29,187 nt of DNA, taken from an uncultured Oscillospiraceae bacterium (GTDB lineage Bacteria > Bacillota > Clostridia > Oscillospirales > Oscillospiraceae). Positions 21,449 through 28,587 of the stretch are shown here, in pieces. The DNA lies in the NCBI GenBank assembly GCA_934565775.1, contig CAKTIN010000015.1, positions 1 to 29,187 of the forward strand, in the 5' to 3' direction. The first letter of the stretch is position 1. Every line of letters starts with the position of its first letter. Under the pieces are notes generated by a model. That model searched no databases, was not told where the DNA came from, and saw only the letters and a program-made list of their open reading frames with translations. The position numbers and the translations under genes were made by a program.

Positions 21449-21477
21449 TTGCATTTTCCCGGGCAAAGTGCTATTCT
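21449..21477 (+). promoter_or_regulatory. Sigma-A promoter of the symporter-aminotransferase-RACo unit
   Basis: TTGCAT (21449-21454), 17-nt spacer, TATTCT (21472-21477). Start of transcription is expected about 26 nt before the symporter ATG. Confidence 0.65.
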
Positions 21478-21509
21478 AAGGGGGATATGCCCCCGGAGAG
21501 GGGTGTAGG

Positions 21510-23048
21510 ATGCTCCAGCTGATCGAGGCGCTGGCCGCCGGGCTGAACCGCATGGTCTGGGGCGCACCGGCGCTGCTGCTTTTACTGGGGACCGGCGGGT
21601 TCCTCACCTGGGGTACCCGGGCGGTGCAGCTGCGGAAGCTGCCCCGGTCCATTCGCGCGGTGTTCCGGAATTTCTCCCCCCATGCCCGGGAGAAGGGCGG
21701 AATCTCGCCCTTCCAGGCGGTGTGTACGGCTTTGGCCGCCACGGTGGGGACGGGGAACATTGCCGGTGTGGCCGGAGCCATTGCCCTGGGGGGCCCCGGG
21801 GCGGTATTCTGGATGTGGATTTCTGCCCTGCTGGGCATGGCCACCAAATATGCCGAGGTGGTCCTGGCGGTGCGCTTCCGCCGGAGGACGGCCCGGGGCT
21901 ATGTGGGCGGCCCGATGTATGTGATCCGGGACGGACTGGGGCCCCGGTGGGTCTGGCTGGCCCGCTGCTACTGCCTGTTCGGAGTCTTTGCGGCCTTCGG
22001 GGTGGGGAATACCACCCAGGTCAATACTATGGCCCTGAGCATTCGGGAGGCCTGCGGCGCCTTCGGCCTGGGCTGGAGCCCGGGGCTCGCCGTCCTGCTG
22101 GGGGCGGGGACCGGTGCGCTGGTACTCGCGGTCTTAGGAGGCGGGGCGAAGCGGATCGGCGCGGTTGCTGAGTTTTTTGTCCCGTTTTTGTCGGTTTCTT
22201 ATGTTTTACTGAGCCTGGGGGTTCTGATCGGCCGGCTGGACCGGCTGCCCTGGGCATTTGGTTTGATCTTCCGGGGGGCGTTTTCTCCCCGGGCCTGTAC
22301 CGGCGGGCTGATCGGCTCCTGTCTGCTGCCCCTGCGGGTGGGGACTTCCAAGGGGGTCTTTACCAACGAGGCCGGTATGGGCACCGCATCCATCGCCCAC
22401 GCCGGGGCGGAGACCCCGCATCCGGCGGAGCAGGGCCTGTTCGGGGTTTTTGAAGTATTTGCCGATACCCTGGTGATCTGCACCATGACGGCTCTGGTCA
22501 TCCTATGCAGCGGCGTGCCCATCGCCTATGGGCAGGACGCCGGGGTGGCGCTGACGGCGCAGGCCTTTGCCGGGACCTACGGCCCATGGGTCGGCGTTCT
22601 ATTGGCCTTTGCAGTCGCCTGCTTCGCCTTTGCGACGGTGCTGGGCTGGGGGCTGTATGGCGTGCGCTGCGCCGGGTATCTCTGGGGCCGGAGGGGCGAG
22701 CGACTGTTCATAGGGGCCCACGGCCTGGCCTGTATCTGGGGGGCGGTGGCGAGCCCGGGGCTGGTGTGGCAGCTGGCCGAGGCAATGAACGGCCTGATGG
22801 CCTTGCCGAATTTACTTGCGATCTGGGCGCTGAGCCCGGAGGTTTTCCGGCTGACGGAGCAGTGGTTCCGCCAATCCAGAAAGAGAAAGCGCTTTGCCGG
22901 AGGCGCTGACGGAGGAGAACATGAGAGTATCCATCAATGCCAATCGCTGCGAGCCGTCGCCCATGCGGAAATTCCATCCCCTGGCGGTCCAGGCAGAGGC
23001 GGAGGGCGTGAAGATTTATCATCTGAACATCGGCCAGCCGGACATTAA
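21510..23048 (+). CDS. Sodium:alanine/glycine symporter family (AGCS) transporter
   Basis: A membrane protein of the AGCS (AlsT/DagA) family that couples Na+ to uptake of alanine or glycine. GGFLTWGTRAVQLRKLP, the signature ALAATVGTGNIAGVAGAI, LGMATKYAEVVLA, GGPMYVI, TNEAGMGTASIAHA and FGWGLYG-like AFATVLGWGLYG are all seen, with about ten hydrophobic segments. The frame stays open to 23048, giving 512 aa, but family homology ends near nt 22890 (about residue 460). The last 42 codons overlap the aminotransferase gene and read as low-complexity noise. A TGA in the +2 frame at 22907-22909 would give a normal length, so a frameshift near the 3' end is possible. Confidence 0.88.
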   Translation: MLQLIEALAAGLNRMVWGAPALLLLLGTGGFLTWGTRAVQLRKLPRSIRAVFRNFSPHAREKGGISPFQAVCTALAATVGTGNIAGVAGAIALGGPGAVFWMWISALLGMATKYAEVVLAVRFRRRTARGYVGGPMYVIRDGLGPRWVWLARCYCLFGVFAAFGVGNTTQVNTMALSIREACGAFGLGWSPGLAVLLGAGTGALVLAVLGGGAKRIGAVAEFFVPFLSVSYVLLSLGVLIGRLDRLPWAFGLIFRGAFSPRACTGGLIGSCLLPLRVGTSKGVFTNEAGMGTASIAHAGAETPHPAEQGLFGVFEVFADTLVICTMTALVILCSGVPIAYGQDAGVALTAQAFAGTYGPWVGVLLAFAVACFAFATVLGWGLYGVRCAGYLWGRRGERLFIGAHGLACIWGAVASPGLVWQLAEAMNGLMALPNLLAIWALSPEVFRLTEQWFRQSRKRKRFAGGADGGEHESIHQCQSLRAVAHAEIPSPGGPGRGGGREDLSSEHRPAGH

Positions 23049-24114
23049 GACGCCCCCGGCGTATTTTGACGCGGTGCGGCATTTTCGTCCGGAGACCCTG
23101 GGCTACGAGGCCTCTCCCGGCCGCCCGGAGCTGATCGAGGCGGTCCGCGGCTATTACGCCCGGCTGGGAGTGGACCTGTCGCCCAATGACATTCTGATTA
23201 CCACCGGCGGCAGCGAGGCCCTGCTGCTGACCTGCCTGTCGATCCTGGACCCCTATACGGAGGTCATTATCCCGGAGCCCTATTACCCCAATTACACTAC
23301 CTTTGTCCATGCGGCGGGCGGCGTGATCCGGGCCCTGCCCACCTGCGCGGAGGAGGGCTACCGCTATGCCAACCGGCGGCGGATCGAAAAGCTTATTACC
23401 AAGAATACCCGGGCCATCCTCATTACCAACCCCGGCAACCCCACGGGGGTGGTCCTGGATCAGAAAGAGATGCGCATGATTGCGGATATTGCCAAGGAGA
23501 ACGACCTGTTCCTGATCTGCGACGAGGTCTACCGGGAATTCTGCTACGACGATGCCTATGGGATCCCCACCATGGCCCATTTCCGGGATATTGACGACAA
23601 TCTGATCATTGTGGACTCGGTCTCCAAGCGATTCTCCGCCTGCGGCGCCCGGGTTGGATGTCTGGTGACCCGGAACCGGGAGCTCCAGAACGCGCTGCTG
23701 AAGTTCTGCCAGTCCCGTCTGGCGGTGGCGACCCTGGATCAGACCGCTGCGGCGGCTCTGTATTCCGTGCCGCAGGCCTTCTTTACCCAGTGCAAGGCGG
23801 AGTATAAGCGCCGCCGGGACACGGTCATGAGAAAGCTGCGGAACATCCCCGGTGTGATGGTGCAGGAGCCCATGGGGGCGTTCTACCTCATGGCATCCCT
23901 GCCTGTGGACGACGCGGACAAGTTCCAGCGCTGGCTGCTGACGGACTTCCGGGACCACGGCGAGACGGTGATGTTTGCCCCCGGCGCACCCTTCTATGAG
24001 ACGCCGGGCAAGGGCGTTAACGAGGTGCGCATTGCCTATGTCCTGGAGCAGGCGAAGCTGGAGCGCGCCATGGACCTGCTGGCCCTGGGGATCCAGGCCT
24101 ATCAGAACCGATAA
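22921..24114 (+). CDS. Pyridoxal-phosphate aminotransferase, class I/II (AspC-like)
   Basis: A 397-aa fold-type I PLP enzyme. HLNIGQPDIKTP (34-45), TGGSEALLL (95-103), ITNPGNPTGVV (168-178), DEVYREF (201-207) and DSVSKRFSACGARVG with the PLP lysine K236 are the expected motifs. It probably moves amino groups between an amino acid (aspartate, aromatic or alanine type) and 2-oxoglutarate or pyruvate. Position next to an alanine-type symporter suggests amino acid use, which is inference. ATG 22921 follows GGAGGAG. The start lies inside the open frame of the symporter (see that entry). Confidence 0.92.
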   Translation: MRVSINANRCEPSPMRKFHPLAVQAEAEGVKIYHLNIGQPDIKTPPAYFDAVRHFRPETLGYEASPGRPELIEAVRGYYARLGVDLSPNDILITTGGSEALLLTCLSILDPYTEVIIPEPYYPNYTTFVHAAGGVIRALPTCAEEGYRYANRRRIEKLITKNTRAILITNPGNPTGVVLDQKEMRMIADIAKENDLFLICDEVYREFCYDDAYGIPTMAHFRDIDDNLIIVDSVSKRFSACGARVGCLVTRNRELQNALLKFCQSRLAVATLDQTAAAALYSVPQAFFTQCKAEYKRRRDTVMRKLRNIPGVMVQEPMGAFYLMASLPVDDADKFQRWLLTDFRDHGETVMFAPGAPFYETPGKGVNEVRIAYVLEQAKLERAMDLLALGIQAYQNR

Positions 24115-24117
24115 CTG

Positions 24118-24151
24118 ACGCGCCTGCCCGAAGCTTGCCGGGCAGGCGCGT
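24118..24151 (+). other. Intercistronic GC-rich hairpin without T-run
   Basis: A perfect 13-bp stem (24118-24130 with 24139-24151) immediately after the aminotransferase stop and about 10 nt before the ribosome site of the next gene. Without a T-tract it is more likely an mRNA-stability or processing element than a terminator. Confidence 0.6.
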
Positions 24152-24174
24152 GACCTTACAAGGGAGGAAACGCA

Positions 24175-25689
24175 ATGACCCTGGGACGGAAGATCAATCT
24201 GGAGCTGCCGGCGCCCGGCCCGGCGGACCGGCGGGCAGACCGGGAGCGGCTGCTGGCGGCGCTGCCCGTGACGGGGCTGTCCCTTCCGGCAATGCGGGAG
24301 CTGTACCCCACTTTGGAACGGGCAAATTACCGGGTGACCGCCACCCTGACCCCCACGGATACCGGATGGGAGATCGTGCGCTTGGAGCCCGGAGATACCA
24401 CCGGCAGGCTGTTTGGGCTGGCCCTGGATCTGGGGAGCACCACCCTGGAGATGACCCTTCTGGACCTGAACAGCGGGGCCGTTCTGGCCCGCGCCCAGGG
24501 GGGCAACAGCCAGACCGCCATTGGAGCGGACATCCTGACCCGTATCACCTATGCCAAGGACCGGCCGGACCATCTGGCGGAGCTGCAGGCTATGGCTGCG
24601 GCGGACGGCAACGCCCTGCTGGAGCGCTGCTGCCGGGAGGCCGGGGTGGACCCGGAGGAAATTGCCGCCATGACCGTAGGCGGCAACACGACCATGATTC
24701 ATTTTCTCCTGGGCTGCGACCCCTGGCAGGTGTTCCAGAATCCCTATACCCCGGTGTTTTATGATCCGGGGATTCGCTCCGCCGCAGAGCTGGGGCTGCA
24801 TTTGCGGTGCAATGTGGTGTGCCTGCCCGCCGTGGCGAACTATGTGGGCGGAGATATTACTGCGGGCCTGCTTCTGACGGATCTGGACACCCGGGCGGAC
24901 CCGGCGCTGTTTTTGGATATTGGAACCAACGGAGAGATCGCTCTGGGCTCCCGGGACTTCCTCCTGGTGGGCGCGGGAGCGGCAGGCCCGGCGCTGGAGG
25001 GCGGCGTGAGCCGCACCGGGATGCTGGCCCAGCGGGGAGCGGTTTGCAACGTGCGCATCGAGCAGGGGCAGATTCATTGCCGGACCATTGACCATGCCCC
25101 ACCGGTGGGAATCTGCGGCTCCGGAATTCTGGACCTGGTGGCCCAGGGCTTCCGGGCGGGGTGGATCGCGGGCAACGGGAGCCTGAACCCCGAGGCCTCC
25201 CCGGCGATCACCATGGTCCCCCGGGAGAGCGGGGAGGGGCTCACCCCCGCCATCGTCTATGCCCAGGGGCCGAAGGGCCCCCTGTGCTTCACCCAGGAGG
25301 ATGTGCAGACTCTGATCCACTGCAAGGCCGCCGCCTTTACTATGGCTGCGACTCTGCTGGACGCCTGCGGCCTGGGGCCCGGGGACCTGGGGGCGGTGTA
25401 TCTGGCCGGGGGCTTCGGAGAGCATTTGAATCTGGAGTCCGCCATTACCGTCGGGATGTATCCGGACCTGCCCCGGGAGCGGTTCCATATCCTGGGCAAC
25501 AGCTCCCTCAAGGGCGCCCAGCGCCTGCTGCTGGACCGGGGCTGCCTGGACCGGGTGCGGGAGCTGGCCGGCCGGGCGGAGTACGTGCAGTTTGGCGAGA
25601 TGGAGAAATTTCTGGAAAACATGGTGGCGGCGGAGTTCCTGCCCCACACGGATGCCCGCCTGTTTCCCAGCGTGTGCGGGAAAAAATAA
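24175..25689 (+). CDS. RACo-like ASKHA-domain ATPase (DUF4445/COG3894) lacking the ferredoxin domain
   Basis: A 504-aa protein. Residues 1-80 match the linker region of RACo-type proteins (INLELPAPGPADRRADRERLL, VEPGDTxGRLFG-like ending). The rest is the ASKHA ATPase-like domain: LALDLGSTTLEMTLLDL (phosphate 1), AMTVGGNTTMIHFLLG, LFLDIGTNGEIALGS (phosphate 2) and VYLAGGFGEHLNLESA (adenosine). RACo proteins reductively reactivate corrinoid methyl-transfer proteins and normally carry an N-terminal [2Fe-2S] domain; here the gene begins right after where it would end. No upstream ferredoxin ORF is present. ATG 24175 follows GGGAGG. No corrinoid methyltransferase genes are in the window, so the partner is unknown. 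Confidence 0.87.
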   Translation: MTLGRKINLELPAPGPADRRADRERLLAALPVTGLSLPAMRELYPTLERANYRVTATLTPTDTGWEIVRLEPGDTTGRLFGLALDLGSTTLEMTLLDLNSGAVLARAQGGNSQTAIGADILTRITYAKDRPDHLAELQAMAAADGNALLERCCREAGVDPEEIAAMTVGGNTTMIHFLLGCDPWQVFQNPYTPVFYDPGIRSAAELGLHLRCNVVCLPAVANYVGGDITAGLLLTDLDTRADPALFLDIGTNGEIALGSRDFLLVGAGAAGPALEGGVSRTGMLAQRGAVCNVRIEQGQIHCRTIDHAPPVGICGSGILDLVAQGFRAGWIAGNGSLNPEASPAITMVPRESGEGLTPAIVYAQGPKGPLCFTQEDVQTLIHCKAAAFTMAATLLDACGLGPGDLGAVYLAGGFGEHLNLESAITVGMYPDLPRERFHILGNSSLKGAQRLLLDRGCLDRVRELAGRAEYVQFGEMEKFLENMVAAEFLPHTDARLFPSVCGKK

Positions 25690-25735
25690 AAAGCGCCCGG
25701 CTGCGGAATCGGATTACCGCAGCCGGGTGATTTTT
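25690..25735. terminator. Bidirectional terminator between RACo-like gene and ilvE
   Basis: CCCGGCTGCGG (25696-25706) with CCGCAGCCGGG (25717-25727), preceded by an A-rich tract and followed by ATTTTT. It can serve both convergent genes. Confidence 0.85.
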
Positions 25736-26747
25736 ACAGGACCCGGAACAGCCAGCCCGCCGGGGCGGGGATGGAGCCCATCTGGATTCCCATGAGCGTA
25801 TCCCGGAGCTCACGGATCACGGGGCCGTCCCCCGCATAGGGGAAGAGGGTGCCGTGGTCGTCGATGGAGCCTACGGGGGAGATGACTGCGGCGGTGCCGC
25901 ACAGGCCGCACTCCCGGAAGGAGCCGATCTCCGCCAGCGCCACCGGGCGCTCCTCCACCTCCAGCCGGAGATAGTCCCGGGCGACCTGAATGAGGGAGCG
26001 GCGGGTGATGGAGGGAAGGATGGTGTCGGATTTCGGCACCACCAGCTTGCCCTCCGGGGTGACGAAGAGAATGTTTGCCCCGCCGGTCTCATCGATTTTG
26101 GTCCGGGTGGCAGGGTCCAGGTACACGTTTTCGTCATAGCCCTTGGCGTGGGCGTCGGTAATGGCATAGAGGCTCATGGCATAGTTCAGCCCGGCCTTGA
26201 TATGCCCGGTGCCGTGGGGCGCGGCCCGGTCCAGATCGGAGATCCGCAGCTTCAGGGGGCGGACGCCGCCCTTGAAGTAGGGGCCCACCGGTGAGGCGAA
26301 AATGCGGAACTGAAACTCCGTAGCGGGCTTCACGCCCATAACGGGGCTGCTGCCGAACAGGAAGGGCCGCAGGTAGAGGCTGGCTCCGTGGCCGTAGGGG
26401 GGCACCCATTTGGCGTTGGCGCGGACAGTTTGCAGCACGGCGTCCACGAACCGGTCCTCGGGGAACACGGGCATCTCCATCCGGCGGCAGGAATCCGCCA
26501 TGCGCCGGGCGTTCAGGTCCGGCCGGAAGCAGACGATCCGGCCGTCTGCGGTGGCGTAGGCCTTCATCCCTTCGAAGCAGGTTTGGGCATATTGCAGTAC
26601 GCAGGCGCTCTCACTCATGGTGATATTCGGGTCCGTGGACAGACAGCCGTCATCCCAGCGCCCGTCCCGGTAGTTTGCAACAAAGCGGTAATCCGTGGGA
26701 TAATATTGAAAGGAGAGATTGCTCCAGTCCAAGTCCATGTGTTCCAT
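25734..26747 (-). CDS. ilvE: Branched-chain amino acid aminotransferase
   Basis: A 337-aa fold-type IV PLP enzyme that interconverts Leu/Ile/Val and their 2-oxo acids with glutamate/2-oxoglutarate. LQYAQTCFEGMKAY (51-64), LYLRPFLFGSSP, the Lys184 segment TGHIKAGLNYAMSL, ETGGANILFV and ECGLCGTAAVISPV match the long (eukaryote-like) bacterial IlvE group. The start ATG at 26747 follows GAGGTG, and a good promoter lies at 26779-26807. It is a single-gene unit sharing a terminator with the RACo-like gene. No T-box or leader peptide of branched-chain codons was seen in its short leader. Confidence 0.94.
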   Translation of the reverse strand: MEHMDLDWSNLSFQYYPTDYRFVANYRDGRWDDGCLSTDPNITMSESACVLQYAQTCFEGMKAYATADGRIVCFRPDLNARRMADSCRRMEMPVFPEDRFVDAVLQTVRANAKWVPPYGHGASLYLRPFLFGSSPVMGVKPATEFQFRIFASPVGPYFKGGVRPLKLRISDLDRAAPHGTGHIKAGLNYAMSLYAITDAHAKGYDENVYLDPATRTKIDETGGANILFVTPEGKLVVPKSDTILPSITRRSLIQVARDYLRLEVEERPVALAEIGSFRECGLCGTAAVISPVGSIDDHGTLFPYAGDGPVIRELRDTLMGIQMGSIPAPAGWLFRVL

Positions 26748-26778
26748 ACAAACACCTCGTCAATCAAAATACTTCTGT

Positions 26779-26807
26779 ATTTTACTACGATAAACCGACT
26801 GCGTCAA
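26779..26807 (-). promoter_or_regulatory. Sigma-A promoter of ilvE
   Basis: Minus strand: TTGACG (26807-26802), 17-nt spacer, TAAAAT (26784-26779). The leader is only about 25 nt, leaving no room for a riboswitch. Confidence 0.8.
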
Positions 26808-26929
26808 TAGGAAAACAGTGCCAGAAAAATTGAGAAAAATCCGGCAAAGAACGCTCAAAACCTACAAATCCGGGAATAGATCACCCCGGGAGCGAGAGAA
26901 GAGAAAAGAAGAAAAGTACGAATCTTGAC

Positions 26930-26958
26930 TTGCAAAGAGTTGAGATTTCCATTATAAT
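26930..26958 (+). promoter_or_regulatory. Sigma-A promoter of the PT-rich lipoprotein gene
   Basis: TTGCAA (26930-26935), 17-nt spacer, TATAAT (26953-26958). AGAGGGGGG before the ATG serves as ribosome site. The 232-bp gap (26748-26979) holds only this and the divergent ilvE promoter. Confidence 0.75.
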
Positions 26959-26979
26959 CCATAAGAGGGGGGATTTCTT

Positions 26980-27414
26980 ATGAAACGATTTTTGGCGTGG
27001 GTCCTGGCGGCGGCGCTGCTCCTGGCGGGATGCAGCGGCTATGAGCTGCCGGAGCGCGGGGCGCAGACGGAGCAGACGTCGGAGCTGCTCACGGAAGCGC
27101 CGACTGAGTCGCCTACAGAGACGCCTACGCAAGCGCCTACGGAGGCTCCGACCGATCCGATCACGGAGGCCCCCACGGAGCCGCCGGAGGAGCCGCAGAC
27201 AGATGTGCCGGAACAGACGGAGTCGGAGGAACCGACCCAGGCTCCCACGGAGCCGGGGCAGGACTATGTGCTCAACACCAGCACAAAGAAATTCCATAAG
27301 CCCGGCTGCTCCAGTGTCAAGCAAATGAAGGAGAAAAATCGCCGGGATTACCATGGGAGCCGGGCAGATCTTGTGGAGCAGGGCTATACGCCCTGCGGGA
27401 AATGCCATCCGTAA
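26980..27414 (+). CDS. Lipoprotein with Pro/Thr/Glu linker and C-terminal Cys-rich domain
   Basis: A 144-aa lipoprotein: lipobox LLLAGC with Cys18, then about 75 residues of EAPTESPTETPTQAPTEAPT-type repeats, then a C-terminal module of about 49 residues (YVLNTSTKKFHKPGCSS, SVKQMKEKNRRDYHGS, GYTPCGKCHP). This module is known from Firmicutes proteins where it often follows a nuclease or surface domain, and resembles the Cys-rich Ada-like fold; the C..CxxC arrangement suggests a zinc site. Here it stands alone on a stalk and should be displayed outside the membrane. Function is not established. The stop is 6 nt before the hairpin that brackets element copy 3. Confidence 0.82.
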   Translation: MKRFLAWVLAAALLLAGCSGYELPERGAQTEQTSELLTEAPTESPTETPTQAPTEAPTDPITEAPTEPPEEPQTDVPEQTESEEPTQAPTEPGQDYVLNTSTKKFHKPGCSSVKQMKEKNRRDYHGSRADLVEQGYTPCGKCHP

Positions 27415-27420
27415 GGAAAT

Positions 27421-27446
27421 AGCGGCATAGCTTTGGCTATGCCGCT
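27421..27446 (+). terminator. Terminator-like hairpin after the lipoprotein gene (left member of a pair)
   Basis: AGCGGCATAGC (27421-27431) with GCTATGCCGCT (27436-27446), loop TTTG. The next base begins element copy 3, so the T-run expected of a terminator is missing here but present after the second copy of the hairpin (27724-27729). Confidence 0.75.
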
Positions 27447-27697
27447 CAGACGTTCAAGAAACCCCCGGACCGTTAAAATGCGGAGGAATCCACGGGGGAT
27501 TTTCCACCCTTTCGCAAGACTCCACAATCTTGTAAATTTGAATAAAAAGTTCGGAATACACCGGGAAATGAGCATTTTAACTTCCTGCGCAATCTGCTCC
27601 CTACCGTATCCACATACGCCGACGGGAGCAAATTGCTTGGCTCCGGCGCTTTCTTGATGTCTGTCAGCGTGTCAAAAACAGGTTTTTTGACACGCTG
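27447..27697 (+). repeat. Structured intergenic repeat element, copy 3
   Basis: A 251-bp, more diverged copy of the element at 285-533 and 10126-10375. It starts CAGACGTTCAAGAAACCCCC. The GTTAAAATGC / GCATTTTAAC inverted repeat is kept. The outer stem is CAATCTGCTCCC (27590-27601) with GGGAGCAAATTG (27624-27635): different sequence, 11 of 12 pairs kept. Inner stem CGTAT/ATACG and internal loop TAC/CCGAC are unchanged. The inward terminal repeat TTTCTTGATGTCTG ends at 27663 and the right-end hairpin spans 27665-27697. It lies in the 450-bp gap between the lipoprotein and the tetR gene. Confidence 0.88.
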
Positions 27698-27729
27698 TGC
27701 GGCATAGCTTTTGGCTATGCCGCTTTTTT
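27698..27729 (+). terminator. Second copy of the lipoprotein terminator hairpin, with T-run
   Basis: GCGGCATAGC (27699-27708) with GCTATGCCGC (27714-27723), loop TTTTG, followed by TTTTTT. This is a complete Rho-independent terminator and a near-exact repeat of 27421-27446. Confidence 0.85.
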
Positions 27730-27798
27730 CTATTTTGTGCCCGCTGGAACGAATTTCCCCAACAATTGGAAAGAAATTCCAAAACCGTAATCTTTCTA

Positions 27799-27827
27799 TT
27801 GCGCCCGAGGCGTTTTTATGGTATAGT
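27799..27827 (+). promoter_or_regulatory. Promoter of the tetR operon
   Basis: TTGCGC (27799-27804), 17-nt spacer, TATAGT (27822-27827). The predicted start of transcription falls inside the adjacent palindrome. Confidence 0.75.
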
Positions 27828-27828
27828 A

Positions 27829-27844
27829 TTGGTGTGCACACCAA
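27829..27844 (+). promoter_or_regulatory. Palindromic operator, probable TetR autoregulation site
   Basis: TTGGTGTGCACACCAA is a perfect 16-bp palindrome starting one base after the -10 hexamer and overlapping the predicted start of transcription. TetR-family dimers commonly bind such sites in their own promoters. That the protein encoded directly downstream binds it is inference from position. Confidence 0.75.
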
Positions 27845-27864
27845 AGAGAAAGGAGAGGATTCCC

Positions 27865-28587
27865 ATGGCGCTCACAAGCGCAAGCCTGCCCACGAAAAAG
27901 CGGATTCTGGCCGTCTGCGTAAAGCTGTTTCTGGAAAAGGGCTACAAGCAAACCACACTGGCGGAAATCAACGAAAAAGCCGGTGTGTCTTACAGCCAGT
28001 TTCAGAACATCTTCCGCGCCAAGGACGGCGTATTGACAGAGCTGGTGGAGTTCATGTTTGAAAATCAATTCACCATGGCCCGAAACGCGACGGGGGGAGA
28101 GCTGCCGCCGGTCTATGTCTACGCCGTGGAAACGGCAATCCAGATGACGCTGACAGAGCTGAACGAAAACCTGCGGGAGATCTATATCGAGGCCTACACC
28201 CAGAAGGAGGCCTCTGAATACATCCGCCGGGAGACGGCCAAGGAGCTGTACCAGATCTTCGGCCCCTATCAGCCGGAGCGGACCGCCCGGGATTTTTACG
28301 ACATGGAGATTGGCTCGGCCAGCATCATGCGCGGCTACATGGCGCACCCCTGCGATGAGGAGCTGACGCTGGAAAAGAAGCTGCGGCTGTTTCTCACCAT
28401 GACTCTGCGGGCATACAGCGTCCCGACGGAGGAAACGGAACGGGCGATCCGTTTTGTGGAAGGACTGAATATCCGCGGAATCTCCGAACAGGTGATGCAC
28501 ACCCTGTTCCAGGTTCTGGCCATGCGCTATGCGTTTTCCCTTCAGGAAATTGAAACCGGTCAAACAAAAAAGGAGGCCACCACATGA
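27865..28587 (+). CDS. TetR/AcrR-family transcriptional regulator
   Basis: A 240-aa protein with an N-terminal helix-turn-helix (KKRILAVCVKLFLEKGYKQT, then TLAEINEKAGVSYSQFQNIF and RAKDGVLTELV), the standard TetR_N pattern. The helical C-terminal domain (about 60-235) is not assigned to a ligand class; its IYIEAYTQKEASEYIRR segment resembles clostridial TetR proteins of unknown ligand. ATG 27865 follows AGGAGAGG. The frame is open upstream to 27697 but that region contains the promoter and operator. Its stop overlaps the next gene's ATG (ATGA, 28584-28587), so it is co-translated with a secreted protein, its likely regulatory target. Confidence 0.88.
   Translation: MALTSASLPTKKRILAVCVKLFLEKGYKQTTLAEINEKAGVSYSQFQNIFRAKDGVLTELVEFMFENQFTMARNATGGELPPVYVYAVETAIQMTLTELNENLREIYIEAYTQKEASEYIRRETAKELYQIFGPYQPERTARDFYDMEIGSASIMRGYMAHPCDEELTLEKKLRLFLTMTLRAYSVPTEETERAIRFVEGLNIRGISEQVMHTLFQVLAMRYAFSLQEIETGQTKKEATT

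Noticed and set aside
22708..25647. Very long minus-strand open frame (979 codons) opposite the aminotransferase and RACo-like genes
   Set aside because: It is the antisense shadow of GC-rich genes with clear family motifs; its translation is His/Gln/Leu/Gly-rich and matches nothing recognisable.
26748..26800. T-box or leader-peptide control of ilvE
   Set aside because: The leader after the predicted promoter is only about 25 nt and shows no T-box sequence or branched-chain codon run.
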